Below, piece after piece: positions 39,424 to 50,409 of a stretch of 64,000 nucleotides of DNA (its first letter is position 1; each line of letters starts with the position of its first letter). Origin of the DNA: an uncultured Pelagibacteraceae bacterium (GTDB lineage: Bacteria > Pseudomonadota > Alphaproteobacteria > Pelagibacterales > Pelagibacteraceae); contig CACJJV010000001.1 of the NCBI GenBank assembly GCA_902593845.1, positions 103,085-167,084 on the forward strand. The letters run 5' to 3'. Position numbers and translations under genes: made by a program. The notes beneath the pieces were generated by a model that was not told the origin of the DNA, searched no databases, and was given only the letters and a program-made list of their open reading frames with translations.

Positions 39424-40019
39424 CAGTTTTTAAAAGGACTCTCAAGAACACAAGCCACAAGGTGTATTCTAGCCTGTTCACCTCCATTAAAAAAATTATG
39501 ATATTTGGTGTTATTTGTAATCCAAACTTTTCCATCAGCGGGTAAATGTTTCGCGACATTCTCTATAACCATTGAACACCCTTTGTTTGTGATTATAGGC
39601 ACATGAAGCCTACATTCAGGATCTTTGTGCCAACTCAAAGTTGATCTAGGCTCTTTTAATAAAAGTCTAACCCTTCCCAATTTAAATCTCTTGCTTAAAA
39701 CTTTGTAAACTTCTGCAAAGTATGTATTTTCAAATTCAGGTATTAATTGTGTATATTTAGACTCATCTATATCAACATCTCTTGAAACCTCTTTTCCAGT
39801 TTCATCTGCAATTGTCCAATATTTTCCTCTAATATTGCTCCCTTCAATCGAGCTTTTATCGTTTGGAATTTGATTTAATGGAATTGCACCAAAATGTGTA
39901 ACACCTGGTGTATTAAATTTTTTTAATTTCAAAATTTTATCTAAGTCATCTTTTAACTTTGAAATGTCAAAATTTAAATTTGGAACTTCGTAAAAATCCT
40001 CGAAATTTGCTGTTGCCAT
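39423..40019 (-). CDS. Aspartyl/asparaginyl beta-hydroxylase-like 2OG-Fe(II) protein
   Basis: SWHKDPECRLHVPIITNKGCSMVI...TNNTKYHNFFNGGEQARIHLVACV, HxD...H and R iron/2OG ligand spacing. Confidence 0.7.
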   Translation of the reverse strand: MATANFEDFYEVPNLNFDISKLKDDLDKILKLKKFNTPGVTHFGAIPLNQIPNDKSSIEGSNIRGKYWTIADETGKEVSRDVDIDESKYTQLIPEFENTYFAEVYKVLSKRFKLGRVRLLLKEPRSTLSWHKDPECRLHVPIITNKGCSMVIENVAKHLPADGKVWITNNTKYHNFFNGGEQARIHLVACVLESPFKN

Positions 40020-40041
40020 ATAACTTTATCTTTTTTCAAAT

Positions 40042-42279
40042 TTAATTTAATCTCAAATCAAATCGATCAGAATTCATAACTTTTACCCACGCAGCTATAA
40101 AATCTTTAACAAATTTTTCACTTGAATCCTCACAGGCATAAACTTCTGCAAGAGCTCTTAGTTGAGAATTTGAACCAAAAATCAAATCAACTCTTGTTGC
40201 TTTCCATTTGGTTTTTTGAGTTTTTCTATCTTTTCCAACAAAAGTTTGTTCTGATTTATCTTCCTCTTTCCATGTAGTATTCATGTCTAATAGATTTACG
40301 AAATAATCGTTAGTAAGAGAACCAGGTTTATTTGTAAAAACACCATAATTTGAACCGTCATAGTTAGTATTCAAAACTCTCATACCGCCTATAAGTGCTG
40401 TCATTTCTGGTGCAGTCAGACCCATTAGTTGTGCTTTATCAACCAATTTTTCTTCTGCTGAGACATTTGAAGCTCCGCTATTTAGATAGTTTCTAAAACC
40501 ATCTGCCTGAGGCTCTAGAAGACCAAAAGAATGAATATCGGTTTGATCTTGTCTTGCATCTCCTCTGCCTGCTGAAAATGGAACATTTACTTTTTGCCCT
40601 GCCTTTTTAGCAGCCATCTCAATACCAACACCACCTGCTAAGACAATCAAGTCTGCCATTGATACACTTTTCTTTTTGTTATCAAATTGATCTTTAATTT
40701 TATTTAAAGCTTTAACCACAGTTGATAATTTCTTAGGATTATTTACTGCCCAGCTTTTTTGTGGTTCTAGCATTATTCTTGCACCGTTTGCACCACCTCG
40801 TTTATCTGATCCTCTAAAAGTTGAAGCTGATGCCCATGCAGTCGAAACTAAATCTGAAATTGATATTTTTGATTTAGAAATTTTGTTTTTTAAATCTTTT
40901 ATATCTTTTGATTTAAGTTTGTACTTTGGTTTATCAATTGGATCTTGCCAAATTAAATGCTCTTTTGGAACTTCGCTACCTAAGTAACAAACTCTTGGAC
41001 CCATATCTCTATGAGTTAATTTAAACCATGCCCGAGCAAATGCATCATGAAACTCTTTAGGGTTTTGATGAAAATGCTTTGTAATTGGTCCATAACTTGG
41101 ATCAACTTTCATTGATATATCTGTTGTTTGCATCATTGGTGGATGAAGCACACCTTTTTGATGCGCGTCAGGAACCATCTTAATTTTTTGACCATTTTTC
41201 TTTGGAGTCCATTGATGAGCTCCAGCTGGACTTTTTGTTAATTCCCAATCATGACCGTATAAACAATCTAAATAACCCATATCCCATTTAGTAGGATTTT
41301 GAGTCCAAGCACCTTCGATACCACTGCTTATTGTATCGACACCTTTTCCAGATTTATATCCACTGTTCCATCCAGTAGACTGATCTTGAAGTTTTGAAGC
41401 TTCTGGATCTGGACCTTTGTAAGACTCTGATGCTGCTCCGTGAGATTTTCCAAATGTATGTCCTCCAGCAACTAAGGCTGCTGTTTCGTAATCGTTCATA
41501 GCCATTCTTCCAAATGTCTCTCTGATATCGTGTGCTGCTAGTAGTGGATCAGGATTTGCATCCGGACCTTGTGGATTTACATAAATCAAGCCCATGTGAG
41601 AAGCGCCTAACGGCTGCTCTAGATCTCTTTTTCCACTGTATCTCTCAACACCTAGCATTTCTTTTTCTGAACCCCAATAAATATCGTCCTCTGGTTCCCA
41701 GATGTCTGTTCTACCTGCACCAAAACCAAAAGTTTTAAAACCCATAGAGTCTAATGCTACGTTTCCAACTAATATAAATAAATCTGCCCATGAAATTTTT
41801 CTTCCATATTTTTTTTTGATTGGCCATAAAAGTAACCTTGCTTTATCTAAATTCACATTATCTGGCCAAGAATTGAGCGGAGCAAATCTTTGATTGCCAG
41901 TGCCGGCACCACCTCTACCATCACCTGTTCTGTAAGTTCCTGCAGCGTGCCAAGCTAATCGAATAAATAAAGGACCATAATGACCATAATCTGCAGGCCA
42001 CCATTCTTGTGAGTCTGTCATTAATTTTTTTAAATCTTTTTTTAACGCCTTGTAATTAAGTTTTTTAAATTCTTTCGCATAATTAAATTTTTTATCCATA
42101 GGGTTTGATAAATCAGAATGCTGACTAAGAATTTTTAGATTTAAACTATTTGGCCAGAAGTCTCTTACTGTTTGACCTCTTCCTGCAGAAAACTTTGCAG
42201 GTGTGCCTGCCCCTGTAAAAGGACATTTGCTTAACTCATTAGCTTTAAAAGATTTATTTTTGAAATTTTCAGTGCTCAT
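40042..42279 (-). CDS. katG: Catalase-peroxidase
   Basis: [34 protein letters not shown], two-domain KatG. Confidence 0.97.
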   Translation of the reverse strand: MSTENFKNKSFKANELSKCPFTGAGTPAKFSAGRGQTVRDFWPNSLNLKILSQHSDLSNPMDKKFNYAKEFKKLNYKALKKDLKKLMTDSQEWWPADYGHYGPLFIRLAWHAAGTYRTGDGRGGAGTGNQRFAPLNSWPDNVNLDKARLLLWPIKKKYGRKISWADLFILVGNVALDSMGFKTFGFGAGRTDIWEPEDDIYWGSEKEMLGVERYSGKRDLEQPLGASHMGLIYVNPQGPDANPDPLLAAHDIRETFGRMAMNDYETAALVAGGHTFGKSHGAASESYKGPDPEASKLQDQSTGWNSGYKSGKGVDTISSGIEGAWTQNPTKWDMGYLDCLYGHDWELTKSPAGAHQWTPKKNGQKIKMVPDAHQKGVLHPPMMQTTDISMKVDPSYGPITKHFHQNPKEFHDAFARAWFKLTHRDMGPRVCYLGSEVPKEHLIWQDPIDKPKYKLKSKDIKDLKNKISKSKISISDLVSTAWASASTFRGSDKRGGANGARIMLEPQKSWAVNNPKKLSTVVKALNKIKDQFDNKKKSVSMADLIVLAGGVGIEMAAKKAGQKVNVPFSAGRGDARQDQTDIHSFGLLEPQADGFRNYLNSGASNVSAEEKLVDKAQLMGLTAPEMTALIGGMRVLNTNYDGSNYGVFTNKPGSLTNDYFVNLLDMNTTWKEEDKSEQTFVGKDRKTQKTKWKATRVDLIFGSNSQLRALAEVYACEDSSEKFVKDFIAAWVKVMNSDRFDLRLN

Positions 42280-42317
42280 TTATTCTTTCCCCATGTTTAA
42301 ATTGGTATAATTTCCAC

Positions 42318-42334
42318 TTTATAATGGTTCTAAA
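42318..42334. promoter_or_regulatory. Irr/ICE-like dyad at the katG promoter
   Basis: Minus strand TTTAGAA-CCA-TTATAAA, between TTGACA (42339-42344) and TAAAGT (42316-42321). Confidence 0.5.
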
Positions 42335-42377
42335 TAGCTGTCAATTGGTTAATAATGACGCTTAATAAATTGATAAA

Positions 42378-42776
42378 TTAATCTTCGAGTTTGACAAGAA
42401 CTTCAATGGATTTGATTTTCTTACCATCAATTTTTCTTTTAATGTTTATAGGTCCTACATCAGAGTTTTCTAGGTCAATCAACTTTCCATCTTTCAAATT
42501 ATAAAAATGATGATGATCAGTGATGTTTGTGTCAAAATAAGTTTGGTTTGAGTTTACAGGGATTTGCTTTAAATATCCTTTTTTTTCAAAAGCATGAACT
42601 GTATTATAGATTGTTGCTAAAGATATTTTGTTATCTATTTTATCTTTAATTTTTTGCTCTAACTCATTTATTGTGAAATGAAATGTTCTTTCAGTATTAA
42701 ACAGAACCTCGCATATCTGAAGCCTTTGTTTAGTAGGTCTTAATCCAGAATTTCTTAATTTTTCAATAAATTTCAC
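42378..42776 (-). CDS. irr: Fur-superfamily regulator, Irr-like
   Basis: LRPTKQRLQIC, ISLATIYNTVHAFEKKGYLKQIPVNSNQTYFDTNITDHHHFYN; YFDTN..HHHF is Irr-like; lacks CxxC metal motifs. Confidence 0.72.
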   Translation of the reverse strand: MKFIEKLRNSGLRPTKQRLQICEVLFNTERTFHFTINELEQKIKDKIDNKISLATIYNTVHAFEKKGYLKQIPVNSNQTYFDTNITDHHHFYNLKDGKLIDLENSDVGPINIKRKIDGKKIKSIEVLVKLED

Positions 42777-42794
42777 TTTTTAAGCAAATTGTTA

Positions 42795-42811
42795 GTTAAA
42801 ATTATTCTAAA
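42795..42811. promoter_or_regulatory. Second Irr/ICE-like half-conserved dyad upstream of irr
   Basis: Minus strand TTTAGAA-TAA-TTTTAAC; left half matches the katG site exactly. Confidence 0.35.
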
Positions 42812-42870
42812 CAAGTATTATAATTATATTATATAGTTACAAAATCAAGTAAATAAGAGTATTCAATTTT

Positions 42871-43371
42871 ATGAAAAAAAACTCTTACTCATACGATGAA
42901 CTAATAAATTGTGGTGAAGGGAAATTATTTGGTCCTGGTAATGCTAAATTACCTCTTCCACCAATGCTTATGTTTGATAGAATTACAGAAATTAATGACG
43001 ACAAGGGAGCTTTTAAAAAAGGCTTATTAAAAGCTGAGTTAGATATTAAAAATGATCTTTGGTTTTTTGATTGTCACTTTAAAGAAGATCCTGTTATGCC
43101 AGGATGTTTAGGATTAGATGCTATGTGGCAATTAGTTGGTTTTTTTCTAGGTTGGAAAGGAAATCCTGGTAAGGGAAGGGCTTTAGGAGTTGGTACTGTT
43201 AAATTTACAGGTGAGGTTTTAAAAAGTGTTAAAAACGTAAGGTATGAAATAGATATGAAAAAAATAATGTCACCTGGAGGAACAACAGTCGGGCTTGCTA
43301 ATGGCATTTTACTTGCTGACGAGAAAAAAATATATTCTGCAGATAATTTAAAAGTAGGATTGTTTAAATAA
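42871..43371 (+). CDS. fabA: 3-hydroxydecanoyl-ACP dehydratase
   Basis: [43 protein letters not shown]. Confidence 0.96.
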   Translation: MKKNSYSYDELINCGEGKLFGPGNAKLPLPPMLMFDRITEINDDKGAFKKGLLKAELDIKNDLWFFDCHFKEDPVMPGCLGLDAMWQLVGFFLGWKGNPGKGRALGVGTVKFTGEVLKSVKNVRYEIDMKKIMSPGGTTVGLANGILLADEKKIYSADNLKVGLFK

Positions 43372-44582
43372 TGAGGAGAGTAGTAATAACTGGTTTAGGG
43401 GTAGTATCTTGTTTAGGTAATAATCAAGATGAAGTGTATCAATCATTGTTAAATTCTAAATCAGGAATTTCTTTTGCAGAAGAATATAAAGAACATAATC
43501 TAAAAAGCCATGTCCATGGTAAACCAAATATCAAACTTGAGGATCATATAGATAGAAAAACTATTAGATTTATGGGTTCTGGCTCAGCTTATAATTATAT
43601 AGCTATGAAAGAGGCAATTAAAGATTCTGGCTTAGAGGAAAAGGATGTTAGTAATTTTAAAACAGGAATTGTGATGGGTTCAGGTGGTCCTTCAATTGAA
43701 AATGTGATTTTAGCTGCAGATAAAACACGTGCAAAAACACCAAAGCTTATGGGCCCTTTTATTGTGCCAAGAACAATGGCAAGTACTGCTTCTGCTACAC
43801 TCGCAGTTCCATTTAAAATTAAAGGCACTAACTACACTATGAGTTCAGCTTGTGCAACAAGTGGACATTGTATTGGAAATTCTATGGAATTAATTCAATT
43901 GGGTAAACAAGATATTGTTTTTGCTGGCGGTAGTGAAGAAATTCATTGGGCAATGACTGCGATGTTTGATGCTATGACTGCTTTGTCATCAAAATACAAT
44001 GATACTCCTGAGACCGCATCAAGAGCTTATGACAAAACAAGAGACGGTTTTGTAATTGCTGGGGGCGGAGGGGTGTTAGTGCTTGAAGAATATGAACACG
44101 CTAAGGCTAGAGGAGCAAAAATTTATGCAGAATTAACTGGCTATGGAGCAACTTCAGATGGATATGATATGGTAGCACCATCAGGTGAGGGAGCCGTTAG
44201 ATGTATGAAAATGGCTATGGAGACAGCAAAAAATAAAATTGATTACATAAACACACATGGAACATCTACTCCTGTTGGAGATATTACGGAATTAAATGCT
44301 GTAAAAGAAACTTTCGGTGAAAATATTCCAAAAATTAGTTCAACTAAATCTCTTTCAGGACACCCGTTGGGAGCGGCATCAGTTCATGAAGCCATATATT
44401 GTTTAATTATGATGAAAAATAATTTTATTGCTGGTTCGGCAAATATTAGTGAAATGGACGATGAAGCCAAAAAATTTCCAATAGTCGCCAAAACTGAAAC
44501 GGGACTAACTTTAAACACAGTTATGTCAAACAGTTTTGGGTTTGGTGGAACTAATGCTGCATTAATATTTGAAAAGGTTTAA
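43371..44582 (+). CDS. fabB: Beta-ketoacyl-ACP synthase I
   Basis: [41 protein letters not shown]. Confidence 0.96.
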   Translation: MRRVVITGLGVVSCLGNNQDEVYQSLLNSKSGISFAEEYKEHNLKSHVHGKPNIKLEDHIDRKTIRFMGSGSAYNYIAMKEAIKDSGLEEKDVSNFKTGIVMGSGGPSIENVILAADKTRAKTPKLMGPFIVPRTMASTASATLAVPFKIKGTNYTMSSACATSGHCIGNSMELIQLGKQDIVFAGGSEEIHWAMTAMFDAMTALSSKYNDTPETASRAYDKTRDGFVIAGGGGVLVLEEYEHAKARGAKIYAELTGYGATSDGYDMVAPSGEGAVRCMKMAMETAKNKIDYINTHGTSTPVGDITELNAVKETFGENIPKISSTKSLSGHPLGAASVHEAIYCLIMMKNNFIAGSANISEMDDEAKKFPIVAKTETGLTLNTVMSNSFGFGGTNAALIFEKV

Positions 44583-44584
44583 TT

Positions 44585-45370
44585 ATGAGTTTGATGAAGG
44601 GTAAAAAAGGATTAATCATGGGTGTTGCCAATGAAAGATCTATCGCTTGGGGTATTTCACAGAAACTCGCTGAGGCTGGAGCTGAACTTGCATTTACTTA
44701 TTTAGGTGATGCATTAAAGAAAAGAGTAATTCCTTTAGCAGAAAAATTAAATTCAAAAACTACGTTTAGCTGTGATGTTGAAAAAAAAGAAGAAGTGGTC
44801 AAATTATTTGAGGATATTAAATCTCAATGGGGTGAAATTGATTTTGTAGTTCATGCAGTTGCTTTTTCAGATAAATCAGAGTTATCAGGCGAATATTTAA
44901 ACACGACAAGAGAAAATTTTTTAAGAAGTATGTTAATCTCTTGTTTTTCATTTACAGAAGTTGCTAAAGAGGCCACAAAAGTAATGAAACAAAGTGGTAG
45001 TCTTCTTACGTTAACTTACGAGTCTACTAAAGCTATTCCAAATTATAACGTAATGGGTGTGTGTAAATCAGCTCTTGAGGCTAGTGTTAAATACTTAGCT
45101 AGAGATTTGGGGGCTAAAGGCATCAGAGTGAATGCAATAAGCGCTGGACCTATTAAAACCTTAGCAGCTTCTGCTATTGGGGATGCAAAATTTTTATATA
45201 AATGGAATGAGGACCATTCGTTTCTAAAAAGAAATGTTGATATTCATGATGTTGGAAATTCAGCATTGTATCTTTTAAGTGAGCTTGCAAACGGTGTTAC
45301 TGGTGAAATTCACTACGTAGATGCTGGCTATAATAAAGTAGGTATGCCAGATCCTAAAAATATTACTTAA
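44585..45370 (+). CDS. fabI: Enoyl-ACP reductase
   Basis: GVANERSIAWGI, LTYESTKAIPNYNVMGVCKSALEASVKYLA. Confidence 0.96.
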   Translation: MSLMKGKKGLIMGVANERSIAWGISQKLAEAGAELAFTYLGDALKKRVIPLAEKLNSKTTFSCDVEKKEEVVKLFEDIKSQWGEIDFVVHAVAFSDKSELSGEYLNTTRENFLRSMLISCFSFTEVAKEATKVMKQSGSLLTLTYESTKAIPNYNVMGVCKSALEASVKYLARDLGAKGIRVNAISAGPIKTLAASAIGDAKFLYKWNEDHSFLKRNVDIHDVGNSALYLLSELANGVTGEIHYVDAGYNKVGMPDPKNIT

Positions 45371-45372
45371 TT

Positions 45373-47607
45373 TTAATATAAGTTTTGTCTCGATCTAACA
45401 GCTCTTAACTCTAATAAATTTTCGTGTCCTACGCCATCTTTATCAATTCTACTAATAACAGATTTAATATTCCACCCATTATCAAAAAACCAATCAAATC
45501 CGGTTTCAAAAATAATCATTGAGCTAAAGTTTTTGTCAATTGTAGTGTTATATTTGGTGGTATTTCCAACATAGTTAGCTTGTATATCTGACCCATCTGT
45601 AAGATCCTTACTAAAATCTAACTTTAAATAAGGAATAAATAATGATTCGGTAAGATATATTTCTTTCTCAATGGCAGATCCTAAAGAAATTGATGATGTT
45701 TCAAGTTCTCTTTTACCAAATTTTAACTTTGAACTACTGCTACCTGTCTCAGAATATCCATCAAAATTTACAAAACCAAAATCAAATTTGGAATAATTGT
45801 GAAATTTATAATCTTTATGGACATTCTTGAAATTATATTTAACCGAACCAAAAACTTGTTTTGCCTTGAATTTACCTTTTACAACATTAGAAGGGTTTGA
45901 GATGTCAATAATACGTGTTGTAGCGTAAGTAGTTTTTCCAAATCCTAAAAAAGAATCAATATAATTTTTTTCAGATCCTTGCCAGGTATTATATACAGAA
46001 AAATTATTAGATCTTGCTAAAAATCCAGTACTATCTTTAGTACCTATATCAGATTGATCATCTTCGTGCCTCAAAGCAAGTCCAAATAAAGAACCCTTAT
46101 CATAATTAACATCTGCACCTACTATAAAACTCTCAGTTCTATTTATTATTCCTAAATCACCAACTGAGCTAAGATTAAGTCTACCCTTATTAATTGAGCC
46201 AGCTGTCCAAAATGCCCAATCCTTGGGTGTCATATTATAATTTTCTTTTAAATATTTTGTTAATGGAAGTTCACTAATTAAATCATTAACATTTTTTGCG
46301 GATAAATTTTTATATTCATCAATGTAATGATCAAATAATTCAGTTGGTATTTGTTTATTGTAATTATTTTGATCATTGGCAAGAGTCAATCTCATATCTT
46401 TAATTCGAGTTGATTTATTAATTCCAACTCTTCTAAACTGTTCCATTCTACGCATGACTTGATTGGTGGTATTAAACATAAATCTTTTAGCATATTCTGT
46501 TTGTGCGTTTATCATTCCACTTACTTGTTTATCATTGAATGCAGTGTAAGTACTGCCACTAGCTTCTGTTGAATTAATTTTTAATGTTGTTTGACCGCTT
46601 ACTGTTGCACTTTCACCAGCTGTTCCACCATACTCAATTACATATGCTGTAGTTGTATCTTCTGTGCAATGTAAATCATTCCACTGACCTTTTACGGCAG
46701 CTGGAGAACCATACATATGAGCACAATTTTCTTCTCCGTCTTCATCACTATGATGGTCGTTAGGTTCACCACTTTTCCAATTCACATATTCATATCCTGA
46801 TGCTACCGTGCAATCTGGATGAGCAGGATCAGCTTTGGGTTCAATTTTTTCCTGGCAGTGAAAAGTTTTTCCATTATCAGGTCCTGAAACCCACTCCCAA
46901 GTACCCTCACCAGCTAGTCCATCTGTGGGATCAGATCCTGCACCACCACTAGTTATTGCTGGATGGGTATTAGATGTATGTGTTGCATCATCAGATGCAC
47001 CAATCCAAGTAGCGGTACTAATTTTATTTTTAATAAAATTATTTTCAGCTGCACTTGTAATTGTTACAAGATAACCTGTTAGACCTAGGTAAGTTGAGGC
47101 TTCTGCGGCAGTTTTTGCATCTTCCCAATTAATCGTTCCAGTTACAAGTTGATAATAATGACCATTGCCTGAAAAATAATTTGTACCAGCTGGAGTTACA
47201 GCAACAGTAATAGTAGGAGATCCAGCAACACCATCGCCTTTAAATGATAATGTTGCAAGTGCATTATTAATATCATCTTGGGTACCTCTAAAACCCACTT
47301 CTGTAAGAGAATTACCTGTACACTTAGAAGGTGCACTTGAATTATCACTTGAATAATCACAATAGCCTGCCGCCTGCATTAAATTAGTAACAGACGTTAC
47401 CTTTATATTTCCATCCGATGCTACTGCTGAAACGAGAAGGGTTCCTGTGTAACCACTAATACTAGGTGTTGTTCCTGAACTTGATAATAAAACAAAATCT
47501 GTTGTGTCAGTCGTTAAAGTTGTGGGCATTGTGAGTGTGCCTGAATAAGCTTTATTACTGTTAAAGAAAAATAATAAAATCATCAAACTTAGAACAGTAA
47601 CTCTCAT
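45373..47607 (-). CDS. Secreted protein with C-type-lectin-like domain and C-terminal outer-membrane autotransporter-type beta-barrel
   Basis: Signal peptide; CTLD aa ~149-328 with GEPND and GQWNDLHC; C-terminal barrel-like repeats ending in aromatic Y. Confidence 0.82.
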   Translation of the reverse strand: MRVTVLSLMILLFFFNSNKAYSGTLTMPTTLTTDTTDFVLLSSSGTTPSISGYTGTLLVSAVASDGNIKVTSVTNLMQAAGYCDYSSDNSSAPSKCTGNSLTEVGFRGTQDDINNALATLSFKGDGVAGSPTITVAVTPAGTNYFSGNGHYYQLVTGTINWEDAKTAAEASTYLGLTGYLVTITSAAENNFIKNKISTATWIGASDDATHTSNTHPAITSGGAGSDPTDGLAGEGTWEWVSGPDNGKTFHCQEKIEPKADPAHPDCTVASGYEYVNWKSGEPNDHHSDEDGEENCAHMYGSPAAVKGQWNDLHCTEDTTTAYVIEYGGTAGESATVSGQTTLKINSTEASGSTYTAFNDKQVSGMINAQTEYAKRFMFNTTNQVMRRMEQFRRVGINKSTRIKDMRLTLANDQNNYNKQIPTELFDHYIDEYKNLSAKNVNDLISELPLTKYLKENYNMTPKDWAFWTAGSINKGRLNLSSVGDLGIINRTESFIVGADVNYDKGSLFGLALRHEDDQSDIGTKDSTGFLARSNNFSVYNTWQGSEKNYIDSFLGFGKTTYATTRIIDISNPSNVVKGKFKAKQVFGSVKYNFKNVHKDYKFHNYSKFDFGFVNFDGYSETGSSSSKLKFGKRELETSSISLGSAIEKEIYLTESLFIPYLKLDFSKDLTDGSDIQANYVGNTTKYNTTIDKNFSSMIIFETGFDWFFDNGWNIKSVISRIDKDGVGHENLLELRAVRSRQNLY

Positions 47608-47649
47608 AAAATAATTTTAATTATTCTATTTATTATTAGATTTTACATA

Positions 47650-49722
47650 TTAAACTAAAGCTTGTTTGATCGATAGTTTTACCTTTCCTCTATCAAATCC
47701 AATCACTTTTACTTTTACCTCATCACCTTCTTTGACAACATCGGTAACTTTAGCAACTCTTTTATCCGCAAGTTCAGAAATATGAACAAGTCCATCTTGT
47801 TTGCCTAAAAAGTTTACAAATGCTCCAAATTCCATAATTTTCATTACTTTACCTGAATAAATTTTATTCAATTCAGCTTTTGCAGTAATATCTTTAATCA
47901 TTTGCATAGCAATATTTCTAGCTTCTTCATCTGGTGCAGCAACTGTAACTACGCCCTCATCATTAACATCAACTTTCGCACCTGATTTTTCTACAATCTC
48001 TCTTATTGTAGCTCCACCTTTTCCAATTACGGCAGCAATATCTTTTTTATCAACATTAATTTTTTCCATTTTTGGAGTGTGTTTTCCAACATCTGATCTT
48101 GAAGCTGATAGTGCTTTATTCATTTCACCTAAAATATGAATTCTTCCATCTTTAGCTTGGCTTAATGCCTGTTCCATAATTTCAAACGTAATACCAGTGA
48201 TTTTAATATCCATTTGAAGTGAAGTAATTCCATTTTTAGTTCCAGCTACTTTAAAATCCATATCCCCAAGATGATCTTCATCTCCTAAAATATCTGATAA
48301 GACACTAAAATCATCCCCTTCTTTAATCAATCCCATCGCAATACCTGCAACAGGTTCTTTGATAGGCACTCCCGCATCCATAAGTGCAAGTGATGTTCCA
48401 CAAACAGTAGCCATTGATGATGAGCCATTAGATTCTGTAATTTCTGAAACAACTCTAAATGTATAAGGAAATGACTCACTTGATGGTAATGAAGAGTGGA
48501 TAGCTCTCCAAGCTAATTTACCATGTCCTATTTCTCTTCTACCAGTTCCTATTCTACCTGTTTCACCAACTGAGAACGGTGGAAAATTATAGTGAAGCAT
48601 AAACCTTTCTCTTTGTAATCCATCTAAGCTTTCGATTCTTTGTTCATCATCTGAAGTTCCTAAAGTTGCAGTTACAATTGCTTGTGTTTCTCCCCTAGTG
48701 AATAAAGCCGAGCCATGAGTTCTTGGTAAAATTCCTACCTCACAAGAAATAGGTCTAACATCAGATAATCCTCTACCATCAATTCTATTTTTATTTTTAA
48801 GAATGTCAGTCCTTACAATTTTTTTTTCAAGATTTTTTAGTTCAGAGTTAACATCAAGATCAGTATAATTTTCATTCTCCTCATAAAGTTTTTTTGCTTT
48901 ATCAGTGATCTCTGAAATTTGGTTTGATCTATCTTGTTTATCTCTTGTCGCAAAAGCTTTTTTAAGATCTTCAGTAAATGTTTCTTCAAGTTTTTTCTTC
49001 ACTTCCGAAAGATCTTTCTTTTCAACAGTCCATTCAGGTTTTCTACATTCTTTTGCAAGTTCCTCAATCATTTCAATCACAGGAACAAAGCCTTCATGAC
49101 CAAATTTAACTGCATTTAACATTTCTTCCTCTGTTAAACCACTTGCCTCGGATTCAACCATTAGCACAGCATCTTTTGTACCTGCTACGACTAAATCTAA
49201 TTTTGATTTTTCCAAGTCTGTTTTTGATGGGTTCAAAACATACTTGCCATCAATATATCCAACTCTAGAAGCTCCTACTGGCCCCATAAATGGCATGCCT
49301 GAAATTGCTAATGCTGCTGAAGACGCTGTAATAGATAAAATATCAGCTTCATTTTCTTTATCATAAGAAATTACAGTTGGTAACAACTGAACTTCATTTT
49401 TAAATTCATCTGGGAATAATGGTCTGATAGGTCTGTCAATTAATCTTGAAATTAATGTTTCACTTTCAGTTGGCCTTGCTTCTCTTTTAAAATATCCACC
49501 TGGAATTTTTCCAGCTGCATAATACTTTTCTTGATAGTTCACAGATAATGGAAAATAATCCATATCTGGATTTACTTTTTTTGCTCCCACCACTGTTGCT
49601 AAAACAACTGTCTCTCCACATGTTGCTACAATTGCTCCATCTGCTTGTCTTGCTACTTTACCTGTTTCTAAACTTATTTTCTTACCTGCTACTTCAATTT
49701 CCTTCTTATATACTTTAAACAT
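47650..49722 (-). CDS. pnp: Polynucleotide phosphorylase
   Basis: Tandem RNase PH domains, KH ([14 protein letters not shown]), S1 ([28 protein letters not shown]). Confidence 0.97.
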   Translation of the reverse strand: MFKVYKKEIEVAGKKISLETGKVARQADGAIVATCGETVVLATVVGAKKVNPDMDYFPLSVNYQEKYYAAGKIPGGYFKREARPTESETLISRLIDRPIRPLFPDEFKNEVQLLPTVISYDKENEADILSITASSAALAISGMPFMGPVGASRVGYIDGKYVLNPSKTDLEKSKLDLVVAGTKDAVLMVESEASGLTEEEMLNAVKFGHEGFVPVIEMIEELAKECRKPEWTVEKKDLSEVKKKLEETFTEDLKKAFATRDKQDRSNQISEITDKAKKLYEENENYTDLDVNSELKNLEKKIVRTDILKNKNRIDGRGLSDVRPISCEVGILPRTHGSALFTRGETQAIVTATLGTSDDEQRIESLDGLQRERFMLHYNFPPFSVGETGRIGTGRREIGHGKLAWRAIHSSLPSSESFPYTFRVVSEITESNGSSSMATVCGTSLALMDAGVPIKEPVAGIAMGLIKEGDDFSVLSDILGDEDHLGDMDFKVAGTKNGITSLQMDIKITGITFEIMEQALSQAKDGRIHILGEMNKALSASRSDVGKHTPKMEKINVDKKDIAAVIGKGGATIREIVEKSGAKVDVNDEGVVTVAAPDEEARNIAMQMIKDITAKAELNKIYSGKVMKIMEFGAFVNFLGKQDGLVHISELADKRVAKVTDVVKEGDEVKVKVIGFDRGKVKLSIKQALV

Positions 49723-49779
49723 TTCATTTCCATTTCGTTTCGTTCTTTTCGTTCCATTCCGTTCTATCTATCTTATCTT

Positions 49780-50028
49780 CTATTTTCTCAAATTCAGTTT
49801 CGACAGTACATTTTTGTAAGAGTCCAATTTATTATTTTTTAAATACTCTAACAATTTTTTTCTTCTATTGACGGCTCTCAACAATCCAACAGATGAATGT
49901 TTATCTTTTTTGAATTGTTTAATGTGTTTAGAGAGCGCTTCAATTTTTTCAGTTAGCAAAGCAATTTGAACTTCTGATGAACCAGTGTCCTTATCATGCA
50001 TTGCTAATTCTTGTGCTTTTTTACTCAT
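49780..50028 (-). CDS. rpsO: 30S ribosomal protein S15
   Basis: DTGSSEVQIALLTEKIEALSKHIKQFKKDKHSSVGLLRAVNRRKKLLEYL; start may be internal Met. Confidence 0.95.
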   Translation of the reverse strand: MSKKAQELAMHDKDTGSSEVQIALLTEKIEALSKHIKQFKKDKHSSVGLLRAVNRRKKLLEYLKNNKLDSYKNVLSKLNLRK

Positions 50029-50040
50029 TCTTTATTTTTC

Positions 50041-50409
50041 CTATTTATTTGTTTGTTTTATTAAATTTTCTATTTTTTCTGCATACTCAAAAGACTCATC
50101 TTTTCTAAAAAGTAATTTCGGTAAAAATTTCATGGCCACTTTTTGTGATAAAATTTTTCTAATTAAAAATGAGTATTCTTTTAAAATATTTACTGCTTCT
50201 TCTGCATCTTTTCCTCCTAGTGGAAGAACATAAGCTTTAGCAATTTTTAAATCTGGACTCATTCTTACCTCAGTTACAGTAATAGTATTTGTTTCTAAAT
50301 TCGGCACCTTAGCCTCATTTCTTATAAAAATCATGCTTAAAGACTGCTTAATCATTTCTCCAACTCTAAGCTGTCTTTGAGATACTGGTTTTCCTATTCG
50401 ATCTGCCAT
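50041..50409 (-). CDS. rbfA: Ribosome-binding factor A
   Basis: SQRQLRVGEMIKQSLS...VTEVRMSPDLKIAKAYV. Confidence 0.92.
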   Translation of the reverse strand: MADRIGKPVSQRQLRVGEMIKQSLSMIFIRNEAKVPNLETNTITVTEVRMSPDLKIAKAYVLPLGGKDAEEAVNILKEYSFLIRKILSQKVAMKFLPKLLFRKDESFEYAEKIENLIKQTNK

